Below, one piece after another: positions 1-7,383 of a DNA stretch of 15,533 nt (its first letter is position 1; each line of letters begins with the position of its first letter). Source of the stretch: an uncultured Flavobacteriales bacterium (lineage in GTDB: Bacteria > Bacteroidota > Bacteroidia > Flavobacteriales > Crocinitomicaceae). The position numbers were made by a program, and so were the translations under genes. The DNA lies in assembly GCA_946886545.1 (NCBI GenBank), contig CAMPIU010000022.1, forward strand, positions 1 to 15,533. Reading direction: 5' to 3'. The notes beneath the pieces were generated by a model, which ran no database searches, was not told the DNA's origin, and saw only the letters and a program-made list of their open reading frames with translations.

Positions 1-48
1 CCCGACGCGGACAGACATACACACAGTGTCACTGAAAATAATAGATCC

Positions 49-77
49 GGCGTTTCGAAACAATCGCCTTATTTATT
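49..77 (+). terminator. weak terminator-like hairpin at window start
   Basis: GGCG (49-52) can pair with CGCC (65-68), with a further TT/AA pairing inside, and the stem is followed by TTATTTATT. This could end a gene lying before the window. The stem is short and the loop large, so support is weak. Confidence 0.25.
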
Positions 78-134
78 AAAACACGAAGAGCAGTAAGACC
101 ACTAGGAAAATTTTAAACCATTATTCTAAAAACC

Positions 135-160
135 CTTGTGCGCTTCGTGTGCCTCGTGGT
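135..160 (+). repeat. three degenerate CTTCGTG-type direct repeats with an upstream inverted copy
   Basis: Three units of 8-9 bases follow one another: CTTGTGCG (135-142), CTTCGTGTG (143-151) and CCTCGTGG (152-159). The middle unit has an exact inverted copy, ACACGAAG, at 81-88, and GTGGT (156-160) has one at 98-102 (ACCAC). The rest of 1-186 shows no reading frame I can support. The tract resembles degenerate CTTCGTG-rich intergenic tracts I recall from Bacteroidota genomes, but I cannot verify that here. Confidence 0.5.
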
Positions 161-174
161 AAATAGAAATTACA

Positions 175-182
175 TAACTTTG
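175..182 (+). promoter_or_regulatory. Bacteroidota -7 box TAACTTTG
   Basis: TAACTTTG matches the Bacteroidota -7 consensus TAnnTTTG at every fixed base. No convincing TTTG -33 box sits 19-21 bases upstream. The box ends only four bases before the ATG at 187, so a transcript from it would be almost leaderless. Confidence 0.5.
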
Positions 183-186
183 AGCT

Positions 187-948
187 ATGGCACCAAAATT
201 AAAAATTGGAATTGTAGGAATGGGAAATGTGGGAATTCATTTTCTCCAACGCCTGATCGAACTGGGACATACCCGTTTGACTGTTTACTCGCGTTCAGGA
301 AATAATTTACCTGATTCAATAACTGCTAAGGAGATACAATTCACCAATGATTTTAAGGAATTCATTGATTTTGACATTGTATTTTGTGCGGTAAATGATA
401 ACACGATGACGGAAATGATCCGGCTTGTTTCAAAATATGCTCCCGTGGTTTCTGTTTCCGGAACAGTGAACCTGAATCATCTGGAGACAAAATACCCGGT
501 CGGCACCTTCTACCCTTTGCAAAGTTTCAAAGCCGATCAAAGTATTCATTGGGAAGGCTTACCTCTTTTTATTGAGGCAAAAGACACAAAATTCAATGCT
601 TTCCTTATGAAACTTGCCAAAGAGTTCAGTGGAAATGCCATTGAATTATCGGAAGATAAACGTCAGTATTTGCATGTTGCGGCTGTATTTGCAAATAATT
701 TCACCAATCACATTATCGATCTGGCAGCACATTATTGTGATGAACATCAGATTGAATTTGATTGGCTGAAGCCTCTGATCAATCAAACAATGGAGAAAAT
801 TCAGACGAATAATCCACACGATATTTTAACTGGTCCGGCAGTGCGTAATGATCAAAGTACCATTCAAAAGCATTTACAACTATTGAAACCGGATCAGAAA
901 AACATCTACCAAACACTTAGCAATAGTATCATCAAACACTACAAATAA
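187..948 (+). CDS. DUF2520 / Rossmann-fold dehydrogenase-like protein
   Basis: The 253-residue protein begins with a Rossmann strand-loop-helix: GMGNVG at residues 11-16 fits the GxGxxG dinucleotide-binding loop. The N-terminal half resembles NADP-binding domains of the F420-dependent oxidoreductase / ProC type. The C-terminal half is helical and carries stretches I associate with DUF2520: TFYPLQSF (107-114), an alanine/asparagine-rich helix around 163-175 and GPAVRND (216-222). Length is normal for this family. The ATG at 187 is supported because the nucleotide loop follows immediately and any later start would cut it. The stop is one base before the next ATG, so it is almost certainly co-transcribed with the KdsC-like gene. 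The substrate of the family is not known to me; oxidoreductase activity is inferred from fold alone. Confidence 0.88.
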   Translation: MAPKLKIGIVGMGNVGIHFLQRLIELGHTRLTVYSRSGNNLPDSITAKEIQFTNDFKEFIDFDIVFCAVNDNTMTEMIRLVSKYAPVVSVSGTVNLNHLETKYPVGTFYPLQSFKADQSIHWEGLPLFIEAKDTKFNAFLMKLAKEFSGNAIELSEDKRQYLHVAAVFANNFTNHIIDLAAHYCDEHQIEFDWLKPLINQTMEKIQTNNPHDILTGPAVRNDQSTIQKHLQLLKPDQKNIYQTLSNSIIKHYK

Positions 949-949
949 A

Positions 950-1468
950 ATGATTAGCTACAAAGAGCGACTGAATAACATTTCTACCTTTATTTTTGAT
1001 ATTGATGGTGTTTTAACTGACGGAATCGTTTATCCCTATCATGGAGAATTATTGCGTGGTTTGTATTCCAAGGATGGTTATGCGATCCAATATGCAGTCA
1101 AGAAAGGATATAAGGTATTCGTCATTACCGGTGGAAACTCGGAAGATGTCAAAAACAGTTTGATTCATTTGGGAGTCACAGAAGTTCATTTACGATCTTC
1201 CCACAAAGTGAAAATATATGAGCAATTGAAGGAAAAACACCAGTTAAAAGACGAAGAAGTTTTATACATGGGTGACGATCTTCCAGATTACCAGGTGATG
1301 CAATTGGTTGGAATGGCAGCTTGTCCGCAAGATTCAGCTATGGAAATCAAGCATATTTCCCATTATCAATCGCCTTATAATGGCGGTAGAGGCTGTGTGA
1401 GAGATATTATTGAACAAACCATGCGTGTACACAACAACTGGTTTGACGAAGAGGCCTTTATCTGGTAA
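950..1468 (+). CDS. kdsC: KdsC-type HAD phosphatase (3-deoxy-D-manno-octulosonate 8-phosphate phosphatase)
   Basis: This 172-residue protein is a small cap-less HAD hydrolase. Motif I is FDIDGVLTDG with the nucleophile and acid/base aspartates at D17 and D19. Motif II is the threonine in VITGGNS (T60). The motif III lysine is K86 or K88, and motif IV is GDDLPD (108-113). The GGRGCVRD near residues 145-152 matches the C-terminal GGRGAVRE-like signature of KdsC, and length fits the family (about 170-190). KdsC removes phosphate from Kdo-8-phosphate in the cytoplasm, giving Kdo for the lipopolysaccharide inner core. The gene starts one base after the DUF2520 stop. Other C0-type HAD phosphatases, for example those acting on sialic-acid-like sugars, share these motifs, so the exact substrate is less certain than the family. 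Confidence 0.82.
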   Translation: MISYKERLNNISTFIFDIDGVLTDGIVYPYHGELLRGLYSKDGYAIQYAVKKGYKVFVITGGNSEDVKNSLIHLGVTEVHLRSSHKVKIYEQLKEKHQLKDEEVLYMGDDLPDYQVMQLVGMAACPQDSAMEIKHISHYQSPYNGGRGCVRDIIEQTMRVHNNWFDEEAFIW

Positions 1469-1496
1469 GATGTGTATTTCTTTTGAAACACACATC
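1469..1496. terminator. hairpin between convergent genes
   Basis: GATGTGT-A-TTTC (1469-1480) pairs with GAAA-C-ACACATC (1485-1496) around a TTTT loop: 11 base pairs with one internal mismatch. It starts right after the kdsC-like stop and lies 17 bases beyond the stop of the convergent gene, so it can fold in both transcripts. Neither side has a strong T-run, so intrinsic termination is likely but not certain. Confidence 0.6.
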
Positions 1497-1513
1497 AAAT
1501 CTAATGAACCCTA

Positions 1514-4500
1514 TTATTTGATAAAACGAAGTGTCGAATTCGAACCTGATAAAGTAATGTAATAGGTTCCGGATTGCAAATTATTCAATGAGATAACGTT
1601 TGCATTTGAGGATATTTCCCCCGTTTGCACCAATTTCCCGCTAACATCTGTAATTCTGTAATTTACTGTTTCTGTCTTATTGCTTACAATGTTCAAAAAG
1701 TCACTTGCCGGATTCGGATAAATACTGAATGTCTGCTCATTTTCTATCACTCCAGCAGTTGAAATCACATATACCGCGCTGCTTGCCTCACAACCGTATT
1801 CATCCGTATAAACTACTGTATAATTCCCATTCTGAGTTGGTACAAAGCTCGCTGCTGTTGCATTACTGATTGGATTCGTATTTAAATGCCACTGGTTACC
1901 GTTACTCATTGAAGAATAAAGTGTTCCGTTTGAAAAACTGATTACAGGCTCAACATCACCTCCAACCATTACTTCAATCGAATCTGTGCTGACGCAGCCA
2001 AAGCTATCAATTGCTTCAAGATTGAAAAGACCCTCCTGGGCGACCGTTATTACAGCATTTGTTTCACCCGTCGACCAGTTAAAACCATAAAAATTCAGAC
2101 TATCGGATGGATACAATTGAATGGAATTTCCGATACAAATAGCAGTATCCGGGCCAAGATTAAAATCTGCTTGTTGTAATTGAAAAGTTGTATTTAGCTG
2201 ATCGTTTAGAGGAGATAAGTCTGTCTCATTGTTTGGAAATTCAGTACTAACGTTAACAGCATGAACTTGTCCAAAAGAATGCGGAACCGTTGCCAGAACA
2301 AAACCTTCGAGCGTATCTCCGCTTGCTAAAACTCCTGCCCAAACCGGTGTACTCACAACAACTCCATCTACCATCAATTCAAATTCCAATGAAGAAATGT
2401 TTTGAGTTCCAAAATTCTTCACATCAACTAAAATTGTCGTTGTTTCACATTCATGTGCGAAATAAATTTCTTGCATCCCTGCATCTCTGAAGTTCTCTAT
2501 TTGCAAAGTATCAGAATAAGAGATACAACCTATTGTATCGGTTAAAGTAGAATAAAAAGCCCCGAAACCAGTTAATTCCAGGATCGTATCTGTTTCGCCG
2601 GCAAGCAGGATGTTATTAGAGTACCATGCAATTACACCTGTAGAAACTGATGTCAAAAGCGTATCTCCTAATTGAGTTAGTGATATGGCAAGCGGCGTGC
2701 TCAACTGAACAACTACAGTATCAGTAGAAATACAACCGGAAACGTTGGTTCCTGTTAAAGTATAAGTTCCACTGGAATTTACATAAATACTGCTACTCGT
2801 TTCAGAAGTGCTCCACATTAATTCAGAGAAAGTACCTGGCGAATTACAACTTAATAAAACGGAATCAAAAGCACACCCCGTATGATCATTTCCAAGATTA
2901 ATTGTATCAGTATTTACATTGGCTGTATAAATAACTAAAGAGCTTGTATCATTTGGAACAAACTGATCAGCTAGAGCATTCGGTAGGGATGTAAGTGTTT
3001 TTACCTGATATATCTGTCCGTTTGCCTGTGTAAATCCCCCAACCTGAATCCAATCCGTTGTGTCACCAGGATATAATACACCACTCCAATCATACAATGG
3101 TGATGACGCTCCATTCGATACCGAACCGAGCTTGAATGAAGTAATTGTATCTAAACAATAATTAAAGACTTTTGCAAATACAACTGCACTGTCGCAATCA
3201 CTCTCTACCTTTGTTTGAACACTTCCGATATTGATCGGGTCAAAGTTTCCTTCATCCGCACCCACTGTCGGATGGTTTCTCAAATCTCCGTCAATGTCAT
3301 TTGGAACCGCAGGCGCTGGAACAGCAATTCCCATTGCCAACTGCGGGTTCAAAACATGTAAATCTTTTTTCGTATGAAATAAGGGATTGATCGAATCAGA
3401 GTTTGCATTCCAATTTCCCGGCCATCCGCCAGCCATGGTCATAGGCGCTTCATATTCTCCTGTTCGGTAGTAGTTATTGTGATCAAAATCTGAAAAAACA
3501 GCCGTATTCCAGTTCCCTGGAAAAGCAAAGAATTCCTGCAGACTATCTGCCTGAATGATATTGTTCCTGAATCGAATGTTCTGTGAGGCAGGTATCGGCC
3601 TGATTTGAACAGCAGCGCGGCAATATTTATCATTCGCAGACCATGGTGTGGCATACATATGAATCGTATTGTACTGAAAATCCACATAATTATTCGTGTA
3701 CGTCTGAAGAGCTATTGTCCCCTGTCCACCACCACCGGATGCAAACCCGCATGCTACGGAAATAAAGTTATTATAGACTTTCGCCTTATAAGAAGATGTT
3801 CCATTCATACAGCTCACGTGCATTGCTTCTTCTCCATAACGTCCTTCTATCCGGTTATTCATAATTTCCACTACTCCACCGCACAGCGTAGCTACTAAAG
3901 CTGTTGTACCAGTTGTAAGTCCGTCAGTCAAGACCAGGGAATCATTGGTGAAATAGTTGTTCTTGATCTCAACAGAGTCCTGGATAGAGTAAACCATCAA
4001 TGCCTTTTCTCTCAAATTGAAAAACTGATTGTTCTGAACACTCACATTCTCATGCGTATTTATACTGTTAGGATCTCCTTCTATATGGATACCGCTATAC
4101 ATCGATTTAAACACACAATTATGAACCTTGATATTGGATGATCTCGTAAATGTGATTCCTTTACCAAGTAGATTTACAGGAGAGCGAAAAACACAATTTT
4201 CAATGGTAATGTGATCCGCCATGTCAAAGTACATCGAATTGTAAGGATTCGTCCATCCTGAGTAAGGTGTACGAGAAAATGTCATGTAACGGAAAATCAA
4301 GTGTTTTGCCCGCCAGGTGTCAATCATCCATAAAGGAGAATTGGAAGTATTCGTATAATTTATTTCCACAGAAGTCGAATCCAGTGATTCGGATTGGAAG
4401 GTCACTGTATTCGTCCAGGACAATCCATTCATGGAATTCCCGTCGAAATTGAGATACTCATTATAAATCCCGGGACGGATATTGAAAACTACTGGACCAC

Positions 4501-6214
4501 ATACTCCACGCTGAATCAGTGCTGAAATACATGCATTGATTGTTGGGTAATCCGGACTTACTCCACCCACCGTGTAAGAACCCTGCATCATCGTATAAAC
4601 AGGCGTATTTGTATAGCTGTCATTCAAAGGAACGGCATCGACCTGGCCGTTTGGTGAAGTTGTCCAGACAACAAAATTGTAGGTACTGCTTGGTGCGAAA
4701 TAGAAATTCGAAAGGGTTACAAATGCACTGTCACCCGGAAGTATAGAACCTGTCCAGTTTACCACTGGCTGCACTACCCCATTCACACTCCAGTTAACCG
4801 TTACGGAGGTCATATTGATATCACCATAATTTCTTACTGCAGCTATTATTGGCACTGTTCCCGAACAGATTTGAGTCGGAATATTCATTAATTTAACAAC
4901 CCCTGTTTCATTGTCCGGATTGTCAAATTCATCTGCGCCGATATCCGGAGTACCGGAACGGATCTCACCATCCAAATCTTTTCCTATACCTAATGGCAAT
5001 GCATTGTTACTCGCTTCGATGTCAGCAAAAATATGCAGGTCATTCGTTCCGATAAAATTGGTAACCGATTGAAATGAGTGATCATCGTAAGGAGTAGCGG
5101 TCTGCCAGGTTGATAAATTCGCATATGAAAGAGTCCTCCAAATAAGGTTTGATGTGGAGGTAGATCTGTAAATGTTATAATCCGAGCTTATGTTGGTATT
5201 TTGAAAATAAGCCGCATACCCGTTCGATGTAGTCTGGGCAATATTATTCGCAAAGCTTACATTGCAGTTTTGCGAGTGGAAAACTCCACCACCACCACTA
5301 CTGCTTAAATTCGTGTTCAGTGTATTATGAAATACATATGCATTCGGACAATTAAACAAGTATAATGCTCTTGAGGTCGTTCCACTGATCATATTACCAA
5401 AAACCATTAGTGAATCCATAGAAGTTGTCAGGTGATCAGTTATATCAACTCCTCCGTTCGAAACAGCATTATTGATGAATTTGCTTTTTCCATTGAAATA
5501 TTCAATATCCATAGGTCCTACAAAAGTGTTTTGAACGATTTTAAATTGATTTACATAGGAAATTTTCACCGAATAGAGTGAACCGCTTCCCTGGTTGTAT
5601 TCAATCACGATTCTACTTTCCAAATTCGTATTATTCAAACCTGTTAATCCAATACTGGTATATCCGCCCAGAATCTTATTATATCCGATATAATTTGCAG
5701 TATCAATGGTATTGGGTGAATAAACGACGCTATATTCATTGCTTGAGCTAAGTCTTCCAATTAGGCGGCAATGCTCCACGCGATTATTGTTTGCACCGTT
5801 TTCAAAAATAACTGTTCGACATCCCTGAGATGAGGAAAGATCACGTGCCAAAGTCAGATGGCGCAAAGAAATATAATCTGCTCCATTTAACTTACACACA
5901 TAGTTATCCGCCAAAACAGTATTATTGAACTCCCAACGTACAAGCGAAGAATCCAAGGCCTCACTTTGAAAAACTATATTATTTGTTTGCGAAGCACCGG
6001 TAATTTGTGGAATAATTACATGTTCGTTATAAATTCCTGAACGGATATTGAAGGTTACAGGACCACTAACTCCTTGTGCAATGAGATCATTTACCGCTGA
6101 GGTAATGCTAGTATAGCTCGGTGTTGTTCCACCAATTGTGTAAGTCCCATTTAGTTGTGAACGCCCCGTGTTTACTGCAAAAAACAAGACAAAAAAGAAA
6201 AAGAGTGATCTCAT
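1514..6214 (-). CDS. giant T9SS-secreted protein with two parallel beta-helix modules
   Basis: This 1566-residue protein starts with a signal peptide (about 1-19, phenylalanine-rich core, cut before Q20). Residues 24-430 and 545-990 are two related right-handed beta-helix (pectate-lyase-like) modules. Each opens with a GTYT/GSYT-VGG...Y-TI block followed by GPV-FNIR-GIYNE, and each closes with DGE/DL-R...GADE. CARDB-like domains follow at about 438-540, 995-1100 and 1244-1345. Ig-like segments with WST-ET lie at 1105-1172 and 1352-1418. Residues 1495-1566 form a T9SS type A sorting domain (SIYPNPASDFLNI ... LNNLQSGTYYITL ... RFIK). It should cross the inner membrane by Sec and the outer membrane by T9SS, ending on the surface or released. 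Helix modules of this kind often bind or cleave polysaccharide, but I see no clear catalytic set, so an adhesin or structural role is equally possible. It converges on kdsC and has its own upstream promoter. Confidence 0.92.
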   Translation of the reverse strand: MRSLFFFFVLFFAVNTGRSQLNGTYTIGGTTPSYTSITSAVNDLIAQGVSGPVTFNIRSGIYNEHVIIPQITGASQTNNIVFQSEALDSSLVRWEFNNTVLADNYVCKLNGADYISLRHLTLARDLSSSQGCRTVIFENGANNNRVEHCRLIGRLSSSNEYSVVYSPNTIDTANYIGYNKILGGYTSIGLTGLNNTNLESRIVIEYNQGSGSLYSVKISYVNQFKIVQNTFVGPMDIEYFNGKSKFINNAVSNGGVDITDHLTTSMDSLMVFGNMISGTTSRALYLFNCPNAYVFHNTLNTNLSSSGGGGVFHSQNCNVSFANNIAQTTSNGYAAYFQNTNISSDYNIYRSTSTSNLIWRTLSYANLSTWQTATPYDDHSFQSVTNFIGTNDLHIFADIEASNNALPLGIGKDLDGEIRSGTPDIGADEFDNPDNETGVVKLMNIPTQICSGTVPIIAAVRNYGDINMTSVTVNWSVNGVVQPVVNWTGSILPGDSAFVTLSNFYFAPSSTYNFVVWTTSPNGQVDAVPLNDSYTNTPVYTMMQGSYTVGGVSPDYPTINACISALIQRGVCGPVVFNIRPGIYNEYLNFDGNSMNGLSWTNTVTFQSESLDSTSVEINYTNTSNSPLWMIDTWRAKHLIFRYMTFSRTPYSGWTNPYNSMYFDMADHITIENCVFRSPVNLLGKGITFTRSSNIKVHNCVFKSMYSGIHIEGDPNSINTHENVSVQNNQFFNLREKALMVYSIQDSVEIKNNYFTNDSLVLTDGLTTGTTALVATLCGGVVEIMNNRIEGRYGEEAMHVSCMNGTSSYKAKVYNNFISVACGFASGGGGQGTIALQTYTNNYVDFQYNTIHMYATPWSANDKYCRAAVQIRPIPASQNIRFRNNIIQADSLQEFFAFPGNWNTAVFSDFDHNNYYRTGEYEAPMTMAGGWPGNWNANSDSINPLFHTKKDLHVLNPQLAMGIAVPAPAVPNDIDGDLRNHPTVGADEGNFDPINIGSVQTKVESDCDSAVVFAKVFNYCLDTITSFKLGSVSNGASSPLYDWSGVLYPGDTTDWIQVGGFTQANGQIYQVKTLTSLPNALADQFVPNDTSSLVIYTANVNTDTINLGNDHTGCAFDSVLLSCNSPGTFSELMWSTSETSSSIYVNSSGTYTLTGTNVSGCISTDTVVVQLSTPLAISLTQLGDTLLTSVSTGVIAWYSNNILLAGETDTILELTGFGAFYSTLTDTIGCISYSDTLQIENFRDAGMQEIYFAHECETTTILVDVKNFGTQNISSLEFELMVDGVVVSTPVWAGVLASGDTLEGFVLATVPHSFGQVHAVNVSTEFPNNETDLSPLNDQLNTTFQLQQADFNLGPDTAICIGNSIQLYPSDSLNFYGFNWSTGETNAVITVAQEGLFNLEAIDSFGCVSTDSIEVMVGGDVEPVISFSNGTLYSSMSNGNQWHLNTNPISNATAASFVPTQNGNYTVVYTDEYGCEASSAVYVISTAGVIENEQTFSIYPNPASDFLNIVSNKTETVNYRITDVSGKLVQTGEISSNANVISLNNLQSGTYYITLSGSNSTLRFIK
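4460..4581 (-). repeat. internal module repeat, copy 2 (start of second beta-helix)
   Basis: This stretch encodes the opening of the second beta-helix module (VGG...PTIN...GPVVFNIRPGIYNEY). It is recognisably related in DNA to 6027-6149 about 1.57 kb away: 'ataaatccc.ggacggatattgaa' here matches 'ataaattcctgaacggatattgaa' there. The match is degenerate, so this is an old internal duplication rather than a recent one. Confidence 0.6.
6027..6149 (-). repeat. internal module repeat, copy 1 (start of first beta-helix)
   Basis: Partner of the repeat at 4460-4581. It encodes the matching opening of the first module (IGG...TSIT...GPVTFNIRSGIYNEH). Similarity is clearest over the ACGGATATTGAA core and the CCACC...GTGTAAG end. 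Confidence 0.6.
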
Positions 6215-6308
6215 AAATAAATAATTAGACCAAACAACTTCTAAAATAAAAAAACTTGAAGGTAGAATTCAGGCTAACACAGTTAATTATTTAGGATGCT
6301 CAGCGAAG

Positions 6309-6339
6309 CAAATTTACTACTTTAATTAGTATAAAAAAA
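6309..6339 (-). promoter_or_regulatory. probable promoter of the giant secreted-protein gene
   Basis: On the - strand TAAATTTG (6309-6316) is a perfect match to the Bacteroidota -7 consensus TAnnTTTG. A T-rich -33 region (TTTT, 6336-6339) lies 19 bases upstream. Transcription would start near 6302, leaving an untranslated leader of about 88 bases before the ATG at 6214. The remainder of 6215-6384 is A/T-rich with no other feature I can support. Confidence 0.55.
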
Positions 6340-6384
6340 GTTTATACCGACCCTATAATCAAAGTAACAATGCAAGCAATTTGA

Positions 6385-7383
6385 TCAGCGCTTTTCTGCT
6401 CTTTTATCTTTCCGGGCTTCCCTCATATCTTCCCTGTTATCCTTTCTCTCATCCCTTTTATCCTTTCTCTTTTTCTTTTTTGCTTTCCTGTCGCGGTTCT
6501 TTTCTGCTTTTTTCTTCTGTTCATTCACTATTTCCAACTGACCGGAAGCAAAAATAACCGTTGGGATCCGTTTCATTTTTCCGGCATCCAAATACCCACT
6601 GAGCATGATTCGGAAAGGAACCCGGTCATTATCACCCCAGATCTTGAAAATCGTTTTTAAGGGCTGTTTCATCTTGATGTCCAGGGGAAATTTAATGATT
6701 TGGGAGGACTGAGGCTTAATGGAAATGTCTTTCCCCAATTTCCCTCTCGAAACCAGATCATTACCGATAATCAGTTCATACTGAAGATCATGAATATCCA
6801 GTGATAAATTTTTCCCTTGATTGATTATACCCAGAAAAAGATCTACCTGAACATCCTTCTTAAATAGTCTGAGATCTCTCTTTTCAGTCTTAATGACCTT
6901 GAATTGAGGAGGAACCGGAACTTCGATTTTTTTACTTCTTACAAAAGGAAGCCTAAAACCTGAATAGACTATCGTCGCCTCAATGGTAATCCCTGTAGAA
7001 TCCTGACTTTGAAGGCTTAATATTTTTTTCTGGGTATGAGAAATCGGAATTTTAACCGCGAAGGTAATTGAATCCGATTCTCCGCTCTGCTGGCGTAAAC
7101 CAACATACTGACTCGTAGAAACCAATTTGGTTCCACCAAGTGAAAGATCACAGACCACACTGTCAATATTCATTTCATACGGAGCCTTATTGACTACAAT
7201 GGTATTCACCTCAATATAAGCGGTATCCGCATGGATATTTGCCTTGATCAGGGTAATTTCCGTTACTTGCGGAACCAGCAGGTTAAGCATTTTTTGCCTT
7301 TGGACAAAGAAATAGATGGTATAACCGATAATTCCCAATAACAAAATCAATAAAACATGTCTGAATCGGATTTTTAGCATCAT
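6385..7383 (-). CDS. LEA14/WHy-like membrane-anchored protein with lysine-rich tail
   Basis: The 332-residue protein has a short basic N-terminus, one transmembrane segment (about 9-26) and a large extracytoplasmic part. Two stretches of similar plan, about 38-155 and 160-286, look like tandem LEA14-type (WHy, water stress and hypersensitive response) beta-sandwich domains: each has V-V-N-type strands, a spacing-conserved 'D-D' turn and a strand naming a basal ligand-free sandwich (IEVNTIVVNKAPYEMNIDSV and DLFLGIINQGKNLSLDIHDL). Residues 288-332 are almost only K, R, E and D. Its ATG overlaps the stop of the upstream AsmA-like gene (ATGA at 7380-7383), which indicates translational coupling. 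A second ATG follows directly, so the protein may start one residue later. The LEA14 assignment comes from pattern recognition, not a search; the role is unknown, probably envelope-related. Confidence 0.83.
   Translation of the reverse strand: MMLKIRFRHVLLILLLGIIGYTIYFFVQRQKMLNLLVPQVTEITLIKANIHADTAYIEVNTIVVNKAPYEMNIDSVVCDLSLGGTKLVSTSQYVGLRQQSGESDSITFAVKIPISHTQKKILSLQSQDSTGITIEATIVYSGFRLPFVRSKKIEVPVPPQFKVIKTEKRDLRLFKKDVQVDLFLGIINQGKNLSLDIHDLQYELIIGNDLVSRGKLGKDISIKPQSSQIIKFPLDIKMKQPLKTIFKIWGDNDRVPFRIMLSGYLDAGKMKRIPTVIFASGQLEIVNEQKKKAEKNRDRKAKKKKRKDKRDERKDNREDMREARKDKRAEKR

Noticed and set aside
3439..4746. several open frames of 61-97 residues on both strands
   Set aside because: All fall inside the 1566-residue gene, whose signal peptide, repeats and sorting domain leave no doubt about the reading frame.
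6400..6520. pyrimidine-rich, repeat-like tract
   Set aside because: It is the coding sequence of the K/R/E/D-rich tail of the LEA14-like protein, not an independent repeat.
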